The notes: generated from the sequence alone by a model not told the origin. A stretch of DNA of 64,000 nt from PALSA-1335 sp965231025 (GCA_965231025.1 OZ246407.1:992001-1056000), one strand, 5' to 3'; shown: positions 1-8,331, counted from the stretch's first letter. Numbers and translations: made by a program.

Positions 1-1
1 A

Positions 2-478
2 ATCAAAGGAGAAACAAGCGATGATGCCGCTTCCAGAACCATTCCCGACTCAGACTCCAGTACCGACTCATCCGAAATCTGGATTATCGCCTACATAGTC
101 TCCATAGTCATCGGAATGTTCTTAACAGTGACCATTGGAATTGCTGAAACGAAAAAAAACACTCACAAGAAAAAATATAGAAACTGGTGGCTTATCGTCC
201 TCATCTCTGTGGCCATCGGAATGGGTACATCATTCTCGCCCGACAGTGAAACAACAGATGTATTTTTCAAAACCCTCATCGCGCTGGCAATGAACATGCT
301 TGTGTACGCTGGAACGCTTAATCCAGGTTCAGGCAGCGGAACCGGCGGATCGAGTGGGCATTCCGGAAACACCACTGGTGGAAGTTCCAGCGGAGGCTCC
401 TCCAGCAGTTCCGGCAGTAGTTTTGGAGGCTTTGGCGGCGGACGATCCGGCGGAGGCGGCGCCAGCGGGAAGTGGTAG
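2..478 (+). CDS. C-terminal part of a TPM-domain membrane protein (5' end outside window)
   Basis: The frame is open from the first bases to the stop at 478, about 158 codons, so the gene begins upstream of the window. Three hydrophobic segments are visible (about residues 26-48, 62-78 and 88-107), the first two separated by a Lys-rich loop. A Gly/Ser-rich tail follows and ends GGGGASGKW. This tail, with a closing Gly-Ala-Ser-Gly-x-Trp, is typical of membrane-anchored TPM (YgcG/DUF477) proteins, whose globular TPM domain would lie in the missing N-terminus. TPM proteins have been linked to photosystem repair and acid phosphatase activity in plants, but the bacterial role is unsettled. The family call rests on the tail and membrane layout only. 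Confidence 0.6.
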   Translation: MKGETSDDAASRTIPDSDSSTDSSEIWIIAYIVSIVIGMFLTVTIGIAETKKNTHKKKYRNWWLIVLISVAIGMGTSFSPDSETTDVFFKTLIALAMNMLVYAGTLNPGSGSGTGGSSGHSGNTTGGSSSGGSSSSSGSSFGGFGGGRSGGGGASGKW

Positions 479-486
479 CCTTTGAA

Positions 487-514
487 TTGACAACAAAGCC
501 CGAATCGCTATACT
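487..514 (+). promoter_or_regulatory. Sigma-70-type promoter upstream of tRNA-Glu
   Basis: TTGACA at 487-492 and TATACT at 509-514 with a 16-nt spacer, just after the stop of the preceding gene. It would start RNA at about 521 and read a 180-nt structured stretch followed by tRNA-Glu. Confidence 0.7.
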
Positions 515-520
515 TTCATA

Positions 521-690
521 GCAAAATTTGGCCGAAAACATGGAAAAAGGAACGGCCAAGGTAAACCGGAAAAATGGGGGACCCCAAACGGGTCTAGGGA
601 GCGAAGCGACCGAACCGGTTGGGGAAAAGGAGTGGCCGACCGAAATCGGAGCAGACCGTGCAAGCGGGATGCATAGATGCAGGTCGGGCA
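521..690 (+). ncRNA. Candidate structured RNA / leader ahead of tRNA-Glu
   Basis: This purine-rich stretch between a strong promoter and tRNA-Glu holds several hairpins seen by eye. TTGGCCG (528-534) pairs with CGGCCAA (553-559). CCCCAA near 574 pairs with TTGGGG near 619, enclosing CGG/CCG and GTC/GAC helices. CCGA and TCGG pair near 636-649. GACC-TGC near 654 pairs with GCAGGTC near 679 with one bulge. I do not recognise RNase P RNA, SRP RNA, tmRNA or 6S RNA signatures. A 58-codon frame (ATG 540, stop 716) also crosses it but runs into the tRNA, so an RNA role is preferred. Confidence 0.4.
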
Positions 691-701
691 AACGACGCCG
701 A

Positions 702-776
702 GGCGCCATCGTCTAGTGGTTAGGACAGCGGATTTTCAATCCGTCAACAGGGGTTCAATTCCCCTTGGCGCTACCA
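702..776 (+). tRNA. tRNA-Glu (anticodon TTC), CCA encoded
   Basis: A complete cloverleaf. Acceptor GGCGCCA (702-708) pairs with TGGCGCT (766-772) with one G-U pair, followed by A773 and an encoded CCA. The anticodon loop TTTTCAA gives anticodon TTC. The T arm is GGGG-TTCAATT-CCCC. It is the only complete tRNA in the window and is probably read from the promoter at 487-514. Confidence 0.95.
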
Positions 777-788
777 AAATTGACCACA

Positions 789-820
789 AAAAAGAGCCCC
801 GACATAACAGGGCTCTTTTT
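789..820. terminator. Bidirectional intrinsic terminator between tRNA-Glu and copA
   Basis: AAAAAGAGCCC and GGGCTCTTTTT form an 11-bp stem around a short loop, with A and T runs on both sides. It can end transcription of tRNA-Glu on plus and of the copper operon on minus (copA stops at 838). Confidence 0.85.
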
Positions 821-837
821 CAATATCCATCAACAGT

Positions 838-3762
838 TTACCCGTTCATTCCCGAACTCAACACCGCGAACTGCCAGAACAGCAGGGTAAAGAGCAGAAG
901 CATGATGTACGGTGCCACCGCCGAAACAAAATTCTTTTTACCCGGCCGGAAGTACCTCAGCAGCAGAGAATTTGAAACCACGGACACCGAACTCAATGCC
1001 ATGGCAAGACCCGCAAGTTCCGGTTTTAACACCAGACCCAACCCCGCAAACAACCTCGCGGCAATCGGTATGCCGATCACATTGTAGAACAACGCAAAAA
1101 ACATATTCTGTCTGATTTTCGCCATCGTCTCGCGGGAAAGCTGCAATGCCGAAACCACGTCATTGAGATCGTTTTTGATAATGACGATCCCGCCGGTCTC
1201 CATGGCAACGTCCGTGCCGGAACCCATGGCAATGCCAAGATCGGCCTGCGCCAGCGCCGGAGCGTCGTTGATTCCGTCCCCCACCATGGCGACCTTTAAA
1301 CCTTTGTCCTGAAGTTTCTTCACTTCACCGGCTTTGTCCTCCGGCAGCACTTCGGCCAGAACGTTATCAATGCCGACTTCGCGGGCTATGGCATCAGCCG
1401 TACGTTTATTGTCACCAGTAACCATGTAAATCTGGAGCCCCAAGTCTTTTAACCTTTTCACGGCCTCCCTGGAACTTTCCTTCACCCGGTCCGCCACGGC
1501 GATGAGCCCCAGAATTTCCTGTTTTGAACTCAAGATCATAACCGTTTTCCCCTGTTCCTCAAGCCGGGCGATCTTGCGGTCGATCTTGGAAATATCAAGA
1601 TTCGGATAATCCATGATCAGCTTTCTGTTCCCCAGATAATAGGTTTCACCCGCAATTTTTCCGGAAACCCCGTGACCGGGAACGGCGGCAAAATCTTCAA
1701 CCTCATCAAGCTTGATCCCCTCCTCCTCGGCATAACCGTAAATGGCCTCAGCCAGGGAATGTTCGGATAATCTTTCCATTGAAGCGGCCACGGCCAGCAC
1801 ATCGTCTTCATCGCTCTTCCCAAGAGTCACCACATCCGTCACCTCCGGTTTGCCTTTGGTCAGCGTACCGGTCTTGTCAAAGATGATCGCTTTGATTTTC
1901 TGGGCGGCTTCAAGCGGCTCGCCGCCTTTCACCAGAATCCCATATTCAGCGCCCTTGCCGGTTCCCACCATAATGGCGGTCGGCGTCGCGAGGCCCAGCG
2001 CACAAGGGCAGGCAATGACGATAACTGCGGTAAATGCCAACAGAGCAAAATCGAGCGGCGCCTTAAGAATAAAGAACCACACCAGAAACGTCAGAATAGC
2101 GATGCCGATCACCGCAGGCACAAACCAGGAAGATATCCTGTCCGCGAAAGCCTGAATGGGAGCCTTTGACCCCTGCGCCTCTTCGATCAAACGGACAATC
2201 TGTGCCAAGGTGGTTTCCGCGCCGACCCTTGTGGCCTCAAACTCAAACGTCCCGGTTTTATTGATCGTTGCGCCAATCACCATATCCCCTATCTTCTTTT
2301 CAACCGGAATACTTTCACCCGTGACCATGGACTCATCGATGGCCGAAGATCCTTTGGTAATGTTTCCATCCACTGGAACCTTTTCACCCGGTCTCACCAG
2401 CACCGTATCTCCGTGAACGACCTGTTCCACCGGAATATCCTGCGTCACACCGTTGCGGATAACACGCGCGGTTTTTGCCTGCAGTCCCATGAGTTTTTTG
2501 ATCGCCTCGGAGGTCCTGCCTTTGGCTTTGGCTTCCAGCCACTTCCCCAGAAGCACGAACGTGACCAGGAACGCGGAAGTTTCAAAGTACAGCTCCGGAA
2601 TCTTTTCACCGTTCAGCCCCAGCAGCGTCCCGTTTTGCAGAACGAAGAACAGGTAGCTGAAAAAGCTGTAAATAAAGGCCGTGCTGGTTCCGATGGCAAT
2701 CAGACTGTCCATGTTGAAAGATTTCATCCTCAGACTGGACCACATCCCCTTATAGAACCCCGCGCCCAGGATAAACTGGACGGGAATGGTAAGAATCAAC
2801 GAAACGATCCCCACGTACGGAGGGAAAAAACCGGCCCCCGGAAGCCACTTGAAGAAATCCAGAAGCATGAAGTAGAGCATCGGAATGCTCAATACCATGG
2901 AAACTAGGAACGATTTCCGGTATTTGGCGATCCCCTCTTCCCTCTTTTTACTTTCGGCCTCCGATGAAACATCCGTTGCCTCCGTCGCTTCGTATCCGGC
3001 CTTTTTCACGACCAGGATCAAGTCCGCGATGGAACCTTTCGTCTCGTCAAAAACGACCGAAGCTTTCTCCGCGGCAAAGTTCACATGGGCTTCTTTCACC
3101 ACCGGATTCTTCATCAGGGCTTTTTCAATGATGAGCGCGCACGAAGCGCAATGCATCCCGGAAAGGGACAGGTGAACCCTCTTGTTGATGTCTTTTTTCC
3201 CGCTTTGCACGGACATCATGCTTTCCATGGAATGGCCGCCCTCAGCCCCACCGCCCTGCGGGGCAGAACCGGACAACGTATCGAACAGCCTGGAGAAGTT
3301 CAAAGCTTTCACGAACTTTCCGATAAACTCCGAAGATTTCTCATCCTCTTCAGGAAGATGAAACTCCGCAGATTTTCCATTCTGGATTTTTCCCTTAAAA
3401 ACCAGCTTGCCGTTCTCATCCTCCTGCATCTGACCTTCCGCTTCAATCGTCGACTCAAGTTTAATTTTAAGAGGCTTGCCGGGGAGACTTTTTTTCACCG
3501 CTATCGCCATTTTTTCGTCGGCAACGATGGTTTCCCCCGTTATTTTCGTGGGATACCCCGTTTTCCCTATGACATCGGCTATCTTTTCCGGAGTCACAAG
3601 ATCGGAATCCGCGACAACTTTCCCGATGCCCGTCCGGTGATCGATCTCAACGCTTTTTACACCGTTTTCATCGGCAAGAGCGGCTTTGATCAGTTTTTCA
3701 CAGGACTCGCAATGCATCCCCGTTACCTGGATTTCATACTGTTTCAACATGGTGGTATTCAT
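838..3762 (-). CDS. copA: Copper-translocating P1B-type ATPase, CopA family
   Basis: 974 residues. Exports Cu(I) from the cytoplasm at the cost of ATP. Two heavy-metal-associated domains lie at about 8-76 (CESC 18-21) and 195-262 (CASC 205-208). They are separated by an unusual acidic linker of about 110 residues (85-190) with a Gly/Met/His patch. Core motifs are TGES (481), the CPC metal site in the membrane (585-587), DKTGT (629; Asp phosphorylated) and GDGINDAPAL. The usual SEHPL motif reads SEHSL (666-670): the His is kept but Pro has become Ser. It is the last gene of a four-gene copper cassette, and its ATG lies 29 nt inside the CopZ-like gene, which suggests translational coupling. A bidirectional terminator follows. 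Family assignment is secure; Cu(I) rather than Ag(I) specificity is inferred from CPC and the neighbours. Confidence 0.95.
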   Translation of the reverse strand: MNTTMLKQYEIQVTGMHCESCEKLIKAALADENGVKSVEIDHRTGIGKVVADSDLVTPEKIADVIGKTGYPTKITGETIVADEKMAIAVKKSLPGKPLKIKLESTIEAEGQMQEDENGKLVFKGKIQNGKSAEFHLPEEDEKSSEFIGKFVKALNFSRLFDTLSGSAPQGGGAEGGHSMESMMSVQSGKKDINKRVHLSLSGMHCASCALIIEKALMKNPVVKEAHVNFAAEKASVVFDETKGSIADLILVVKKAGYEATEATDVSSEAESKKREEGIAKYRKSFLVSMVLSIPMLYFMLLDFFKWLPGAGFFPPYVGIVSLILTIPVQFILGAGFYKGMWSSLRMKSFNMDSLIAIGTSTAFIYSFFSYLFFVLQNGTLLGLNGEKIPELYFETSAFLVTFVLLGKWLEAKAKGRTSEAIKKLMGLQAKTARVIRNGVTQDIPVEQVVHGDTVLVRPGEKVPVDGNITKGSSAIDESMVTGESIPVEKKIGDMVIGATINKTGTFEFEATRVGAETTLAQIVRLIEEAQGSKAPIQAFADRISSWFVPAVIGIAILTFLVWFFILKAPLDFALLAFTAVIVIACPCALGLATPTAIMVGTGKGAEYGILVKGGEPLEAAQKIKAIIFDKTGTLTKGKPEVTDVVTLGKSDEDDVLAVAASMERLSEHSLAEAIYGYAEEEGIKLDEVEDFAAVPGHGVSGKIAGETYYLGNRKLIMDYPNLDISKIDRKIARLEEQGKTVMILSSKQEILGLIAVADRVKESSREAVKRLKDLGLQIYMVTGDNKRTADAIAREVGIDNVLAEVLPEDKAGEVKKLQDKGLKVAMVGDGINDAPALAQADLGIAMGSGTDVAMETGGIVIIKNDLNDVVSALQLSRETMAKIRQNMFFALFYNVIGIPIAARLFAGLGLVLKPELAGLAMALSSVSVVSNSLLLRYFRPGKKNFVSAVAPYIMLLLFTLLFWQFAVLSSGMNG

Positions 3763-3970
3763 TAAATTCTAAAGTGTATTTTCCCTCGCTGTTGATTTCG
3801 TTCCGGAATTGGCCGGGATCAAACCCGTCCTCATATTCCAGGACACCCTGGCCGGTTTTTTCATCAACATCGCATTTTTTGATCTGGGGATAATCGCCGG
3901 CGACCATTTCAATAAGTTTTTTGCAGGCGACGCACGTCATCCCCTGAACGGTAAACTGTTTCCTTTGCAT
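3734..3970 (-). CDS. CopZ-like copper chaperone (single HMA domain)
   Basis: 78 residues, the size of CopZ/Atx1 chaperones. The single HMA domain has the metal-binding motif GMTCVAC (Cys13 and Cys16). Such proteins carry Cu(I) in the cytosol and hand it to the HMA domains of CopA. The ATG at 3970 is chosen over an upstream TTG at 3991, because the TTG would overlap the preceding gene and adds a hydrophobic stub absent from the family. It starts 13 nt after the HMA-SafE-cupredoxin gene and its 3' end overlaps copA by 29 nt, so the three are almost certainly co-expressed. The C-terminus is His/acid-rich, with two adjacent His near the end. Confidence 0.85.
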   Translation of the reverse strand: MQRKQFTVQGMTCVACKKLIEMVAGDYPQIKKCDVDEKTGQGVLEYEDGFDPGQFRNEINSEGKYTLEFNEYHHVETV

Positions 3971-3983
3971 AATGAAGAGAAGA

Positions 3984-5738
3984 TTAATCAATAACTTTTA
4001 TGGTCGTTTCCTTGATCCCCATCGGACAGATAACATCGAACTCACCCGTCTGATTTGGGGTAAACGTAAACGTATTTATGCCCATCTGAAGACTCTTGGA
4101 GACGTCAAATGCAGGGATAACCATCACACTCATACATCCGCTCAGTCTTGTCTGGACGTTTACCGTAACCTCAACCGGAACTCCTTTTTTGACAATAACT
4201 GGGTCCGGTTCAAATCCCAAGGTCGTGACATTAATTTGCACCTTTTGGACACTTCCGGCCCTCGGAACCGCCTGTACCCCATCCAGAACGATAGTGCCAT
4301 TTTGCTTACCCGCATCCACAACTGCCGTTTCACTGGTGTTTGGCACTACGACAAATGCTGAATTGGGCGTCATCATCCCCATGGAGCAATTAAAGGAATA
4401 CTCGCCAACCTCTTTGGGCGTAAACGTAATGGTCTTGACCGCATCCGGAGGCATAAATTCGGTGATGCCCATGGACGGCATCGTGATCACGCGGCCGCAA
4501 CCCTCGGCCCTTTTCCCATCAATCCTCCACTCAACCGGAATCCCCTGGACCACCCTGAAACGATTGGGAGTATAGGTATACCCTTCGACCTTCATGTTCA
4601 CGATCTGTTTCCCGTTTTCAATCTGGGGCAACGTTCCATCGCTTGCCTGGGCGACATCCGTTGTTCCCGGCCGAAAAATATCCGAAAATCCGGCCCCATT
4701 GATCCCCAGCAAAGAGAAACTGTTCCCGATATTCGAAAGACCGATAATCAACACGAGCACCCCCGAAAACTTCAGGAAGTACCGTTGGAACCAACCTTTC
4801 GCAAAGCTGGAAACCACGCTGAGCGACAATAATGCCGGGAGCGTACCAAGAGCGAAGAAGAACATCGTCAGGGCTCCCTGCATCCAGTTTCCCTGACTCA
4901 GGACGTAAATCTGAAGCGATTGGGTAAACCCGCACGGCAGGAAAAACGTGAACGCCCCCATGGCAAACGGAACCCACTTTCCCGTCTTCCCTTCCAGATC
5001 CAGAATCTTGTTACTCAGGAATTTTGGCGGTTTTGGCATAAGTTTCCCGAGCCACGGGAACAATCTGAGAATATTAAGACCCATGATGATCATGAAGACC
5101 GACGCGATCAGACTGACCGCCCCGGTAACGGCCGGAGAAATGGAGAACGCGGACCCCAAAAGGCCAAGGACTCCTCCCAAAACAGTATAGGAAATAATTC
5201 TTCCGGCATTGAAGTACAGATGCGGTTTGAACTTTTTCCAGGCGGTTGGGGCGACGACATTCTGGTTGTATTTTGCCGCGACCGAAAGAAGCACTCCTCC
5301 GGTAACCGCGACGCAGCTTGAAGCTCCCGCCACCAGGCCTATGAGCAAAACAAACCACAAACTCATGTTCTCGGATACTCCGAACCCGCTTCCCAGCAGG
5401 TTGAATTGTCTGAGAATAAGATACAGACCAAAAATGACCAGTATCATGGCGCTCATTTCGCAGTAATCCTTGAAGGTGTTTTTTGCCCCGTGGGACGCGA
5501 TACCTTCCTGAACCGGCCGTCCATCAACCAAGACTTTATAACCGTCGGCCGCGATGGCCTCCTGAAGAACCTGGGCCGAAGGCCTCTGATCACAGTACAG
5601 CACGGCTTTCCCCTGGGACTGGCTGACCTTGACCTCCTTCACCCCGGGAATCTTTTTGAATTTTCTTTCAATGAGGATCTCGCAGCTTCCGCAAGTCATA
5701 CCCTCAATCTGGACCTCCAGTTTTTTCTTGTGAGACAT
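3984..5738 (-). CDS. HMA - SafE/DsbD-like membrane - double cupredoxin fusion protein (copper handling)
   Basis: 584 residues from the ATG at 5738. Order of parts: an HMA domain (1-75, GMTCGSC with Cys16/Cys19); a sulfite-exporter TauE/SafE or DsbD-like membrane domain of about six to seven helices (95-345, with a conserved FLPCG in its second half); then two cupredoxin-like beta domains (about 385-465 and 490-584). Each cupredoxin has a Cys-containing first strand (EGCG, SGCM) and a closing Cys-x-Met-Gly loop (NCSMG, ICPMG), which suggests Cu ligands of Cys and Met rather than the blue-copper His set. Related HMA-SafE proteins occur beside copper genes in other bacteria. I infer transfer of Cu between cytosolic HMA and extracytoplasmic cupredoxin domains. 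Second gene of the copper operon, 49 nt after the secreted Met/His-rich protein. Confidence 0.8.
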   Translation of the reverse strand: MSHKKKLEVQIEGMTCGSCEILIERKFKKIPGVKEVKVSQSQGKAVLYCDQRPSAQVLQEAIAADGYKVLVDGRPVQEGIASHGAKNTFKDYCEMSAMILVIFGLYLILRQFNLLGSGFGVSENMSLWFVLLIGLVAGASSCVAVTGGVLLSVAAKYNQNVVAPTAWKKFKPHLYFNAGRIISYTVLGGVLGLLGSAFSISPAVTGAVSLIASVFMIIMGLNILRLFPWLGKLMPKPPKFLSNKILDLEGKTGKWVPFAMGAFTFFLPCGFTQSLQIYVLSQGNWMQGALTMFFFALGTLPALLSLSVVSSFAKGWFQRYFLKFSGVLVLIIGLSNIGNSFSLLGINGAGFSDIFRPGTTDVAQASDGTLPQIENGKQIVNMKVEGYTYTPNRFRVVQGIPVEWRIDGKRAEGCGRVITMPSMGITEFMPPDAVKTITFTPKEVGEYSFNCSMGMMTPNSAFVVVPNTSETAVVDAGKQNGTIVLDGVQAVPRAGSVQKVQINVTTLGFEPDPVIVKKGVPVEVTVNVQTRLSGCMSVMVIPAFDVSKSLQMGINTFTFTPNQTGEFDVICPMGIKETTIKVID

Positions 5739-5787
5739 AATCAAAAACAGTAAAGAGTTAAAACGTTCATGAGTTACCCCACAACGT

Positions 5788-6240
5788 TCATTCTCTCTTT
5801 ACGATCTGGCCGGCAAGACCCGGGAAGGATGGAAACCCGCCATACCGGCGGAAATGGCGGAAATGTTCGTTTTCAAAAAGCTTCAGCGGATCAACGGCTT
5901 CAAACTTCATCGGAACCGTCCGCATTGGATGACGATGGTCAACCGACACCCTGGACTCAAAGGTTTTTTCAGCACCATGCTTGTTTGGAGTAAAACAGCA
6001 GTTGAAACCCACACTCAGATCCATATTGACGCAGTCGGTGAAAGTCTCAGTTTTCATCATGGCATCGTGAGCCATGGGAGGCTCGGCCATTTTTTCCATA
6101 CCTTCCATTTCATGCATAGCAACCGGCTGAACCACGGGCATAGCCATGGCAACCCTAGGGGCAAGGAGATTCACGCAAAAACCGTTCAGGGCCAGGCCTA
6201 AAACCAAAAACCATTGAACCAGTTTTTTCGTCTTCGTCAT
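5788..6240 (-). CDS. Secreted Met/His-rich protein, probable extracytoplasmic copper binder
   Basis: 150 residues from the ATG at 6240. The N-terminus is a Sec signal peptide (basic MTKTKK, hydrophobic core, likely cleavage after the Ala-Met-Ala near residue 33). The mature part starts with a Met-rich stretch: eight Met plus His within 30 residues, in forms such as MHEMEGMEKM and MAHDAMM. A Cys pair (NCCF) and a His-rich segment (VDHRHP, ENEHFRHFRR) follow. I recognise no family. Met/His clusters of this kind bind Cu(I)/Cu(II) in oxidising compartments, and the gene is first in the operon behind a good promoter, so a role in copper capture or sensing outside the membrane is inferred. Confidence 0.65.
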   Translation of the reverse strand: MTKTKKLVQWFLVLGLALNGFCVNLLAPRVAMAMPVVQPVAMHEMEGMEKMAEPPMAHDAMMKTETFTDCVNMDLSVGFNCCFTPNKHGAEKTFESRVSVDHRHPMRTVPMKFEAVDPLKLFENEHFRHFRRYGGFPSFPGLAGQIVKRE

Positions 6241-6273
6241 GTTGGTTGGTGATAACAATGACATTCGTGGTTT

Positions 6274-6301
6274 ATTGTAGCACAAATCCAGATTTTATCA
6301 A
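6274..6301 (-). promoter_or_regulatory. Promoter of the copper operon
   Basis: Read on the minus strand: TTGATA, 16 nt, TACAAT, with TGC just before the -10 (extended -10). The -10 ends 34 nt before the ATG at 6240. No CopY/CsoR/CueR-type operator was recognised by eye. Confidence 0.7.
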
Positions 6302-6332
6302 GCAAAAGCGGCTATAAGACCGCAACGCCCAG

Positions 6333-7121
6333 CTACACAACATACCTTCCCGCCAGCATTGCCGCCCCCATGGTCGCGGGATTTTCCAACCGGGCGACCT
6401 CAATCGCCAGACCCTGCATGCTCTGGGGAACGACCCTGGCTTTGATCTCTTCCCACGTCACTTTTTGAACACGGTCGAAATCCTTGCTCACCGAACCGCC
6501 AAGCACAATAACCTCCGGGTTAAAAATATGGATGACGTTGCTCAGCAACACCCCAAGGTACACTCCCAATTCCTCCCGTTTCCCCTTTCCGGAAACAAAA
6601 TCCTCAAACTCGTGCTTGTAATCAAAGGAGGAATGCCCGAACTCCCCCGCAAAACCGTCGCGTCCACGGTACAACTCCCCGTTCAAAATTAGGCCTCCGC
6701 CCAATCCCGTTCCCATCGCCAGACCCACCAGATTCTTCACCTTATGCTTCCAGTTTTTCTCGTACTCCGCGAGCGTAAAAAGCTTGGCATCGTTATCCAC
6801 CGACACCGGCAGATCGATCTGATCCCTTAAAAACTCCAGAACGTTCATGGGCTTCTTGAGGGGAAGATTCGGCGTCCGGTACAGCATGCCTGTCGTATGG
6901 TTGATGTACCCGGGAAATCCCACGCCCACACCCACGGTATCCTTGCCTTTCAGGTCATGCACCAGCTGAACGACCTCATAAAGCACGTCGTCAAACCCGC
7001 CATTCAGAGGAGTCTGGATGCGTTTCTCTTCCAGCATCCCAAAATCTTCCGCGTAATATAACGCCGCATGGATTTTCGTCCCGCCCACGTCAACGCCGAT
7101 AAGAGTTTTTTGCTGTTTCAT
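6333..7121 (-). CDS. ROK-family sugar kinase (glucokinase-like), lacking the Cys zinc motif
   Basis: 262 residues from the ATG at 7121. ROK kinases phosphorylate glucose, N-acetyl sugars or fructose with ATP. Visible are the phosphate loop IGVDVGGTKI at the N-terminus, GVGVGFPG, the catalytic region VDNDAKL (Asp as base), the second phosphate motif MGTGLGGGLI, and the sugar-binding GEFGHSSF. The family's CxCGxxGCxE zinc-binding cluster after that Gly-His is absent: the segment reads YKHEFEDFVSGKG. The length is short for ROK (about 300). The likely product is hexokinase/glucokinase activity feeding glycolysis, but the substrate cannot be told. It starts 23 nt after the mutY stop and is probably co-transcribed. 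Confidence 0.85.
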   Translation of the reverse strand: MKQQKTLIGVDVGGTKIHAALYYAEDFGMLEEKRIQTPLNGGFDDVLYEVVQLVHDLKGKDTVGVGVGFPGYINHTTGMLYRTPNLPLKKPMNVLEFLRDQIDLPVSVDNDAKLFTLAEYEKNWKHKVKNLVGLAMGTGLGGGLILNGELYRGRDGFAGEFGHSSFDYKHEFEDFVSGKGKREELGVYLGVLLSNVIHIFNPEVIVLGGSVSKDFDRVQKVTWEEIKARVVPQSMQGLAIEVARLENPATMGAAMLAGRYVV

Positions 7122-7144
7122 AAACACTCAAAAAATACCACTAT

Positions 7145-8287
7145 CTACACCCTGAACATACCCTTTTTTGAAAGCAGCAGACGGTTGAGTTCCATGTTGG
7201 CTGGAGGAAACTCATAATCGGCCAGCTCCTCCGGAGCCACCCACCGGACCTCCTGGACCTGCAGCGGACGGGCCTCGCCCAAAAGAACCGAACAGCGGTG
7301 AAAAGTGAGCATGACCGGACTCCCCTGGGATTCCGTCAGCGTCTCATAAAACGCCGGCCGAACGGAAACCTCGATCCCCAGCTCCTCCATCAGCTCCCGC
7401 TTGAGGCAGTGCCGCGCATCTTCGCCAAATTCCAGTTTGCCCCCGGGGAACTCCCACAGTCCGCCATGAGGTTTATGACGCAGACGTTTGGAAATCAACA
7501 CCTTCCCCTTATGAATGACCACCCCCGCCGCGACCTTGATGACATCGGCCCGGGAACTCCCATGACTCCCGGAACTGTCGGCAAAACCAAGAGACCTCAA
7601 CCCACGGGGGAAACGGTACACCTTCTCCTTTTGAGGCTGAAGATTCATCCCATCCTTCACATACGCGCAATGTTTCTGAAAACAACATTCCCCGCATTTT
7701 GGCTGACGGGAGCTACAAACGGCCGACCCCAAATCCATGAGAGCATAATTAAAATCCCGCCCGGATAAAGACCCGATGTACTTTTTCGCGAACTCAAACC
7801 GTTCACGGGGCTTCAACGTTTCAAACGTCTCCCCGAAAACCCTTTCAAAAATCCGTGAAATATTCGTATCCAGCGCCGGCACCTTTTCCCCAAAAGCAAA
7901 ACTCGCGATTGCCGCCGCGGTGTAGGGGCCGATCCCCGAAAGCTTTTTCAAATCGTCAAATCCGCCAGGGAATTTTCCACCAAACTCTTCCACGACCACC
8001 TGCGCAGCCTTGTGCATATTCCTGGCCCGCCGGTAATAACCTAAGCCGCGCCAGCACACCAGTACGTCTTCCCACGAACCGCGCGCCAAATCCCCCACCG
8101 TTGGAAACCGCTTTAAAAACCTGCCATAAAAATCCTTCACCCGTTCCACCTGGGTCTGCTGGAGCATGATTTCGGACACCCAAATCCGGTAAGGGTCATG
8201 GATAGCTCGCCAGGGCAGATCGCGTTTGTGCATTGCGTACCATCCGGCCAGCAACCCGCCGAATTGTGAAGGTGAATTTGTCTTCAT
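7145..8287 (-). CDS. mutY: A/G-specific adenine DNA glycosylase with C-terminal Nudix domain
   Basis: 380 residues from the ATG at 8287. Removes adenine mispaired with 8-oxoguanine. The N-terminal glycosylase has SEIMLQQTQVERV (catalytic Glu in QVERV), the helix-hairpin-helix LSGIGPYTAAAI, a catalytic Asp in ALDTNISR, and the 4Fe-4S loop with spacing C-x6-C-x2-C-x5-C. The C-terminal half is a Nudix domain with a well-conserved box (GGKLEFGEDARHC through REL-x-EELG), so the 8-oxoG-recognising MutT-like domain keeps its metal-binding Glu residues. In many MutY proteins that domain has lost them. It is first of a two-gene unit with the ROK kinase, and its start faces the DUF5652 gene. Confidence 0.95.
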   Translation of the reverse strand: MKTNSPSQFGGLLAGWYAMHKRDLPWRAIHDPYRIWVSEIMLQQTQVERVKDFYGRFLKRFPTVGDLARGSWEDVLVCWRGLGYYRRARNMHKAAQVVVEEFGGKFPGGFDDLKKLSGIGPYTAAAIASFAFGEKVPALDTNISRIFERVFGETFETLKPRERFEFAKKYIGSLSGRDFNYALMDLGSAVCSSRQPKCGECCFQKHCAYVKDGMNLQPQKEKVYRFPRGLRSLGFADSSGSHGSSRADVIKVAAGVVIHKGKVLISKRLRHKPHGGLWEFPGGKLEFGEDARHCLKRELMEELGIEVSVRPAFYETLTESQGSPVMLTFHRCSVLLGEARPLQVQEVRWVAPEELADYEFPPANMELNRLLLSKKGMFRV

Positions 8288-8305
8288 TGGGAGCAAGTGT
8301 ATACT
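8278..8305 (+). promoter_or_regulatory. Promoter for the DUF5652-ydcF pair
   Basis: TTGTCT (8278-8283), 16-nt spacer, TATACT (8300-8305), 27 nt before the ATG at 8332. It overlaps the first codons of mutY on the other strand. Confidence 0.5.
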
Positions 8306-8331
8306 AAAAACATCCCTAACTTCAATTGCCT

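Noticed and set aside
540..716. 58-codon open frame before tRNA-Glu
   Set aside because: It ends inside the tRNA and shows no protein-like pattern, while the same DNA folds into several hairpins. Kept only as an alternative.
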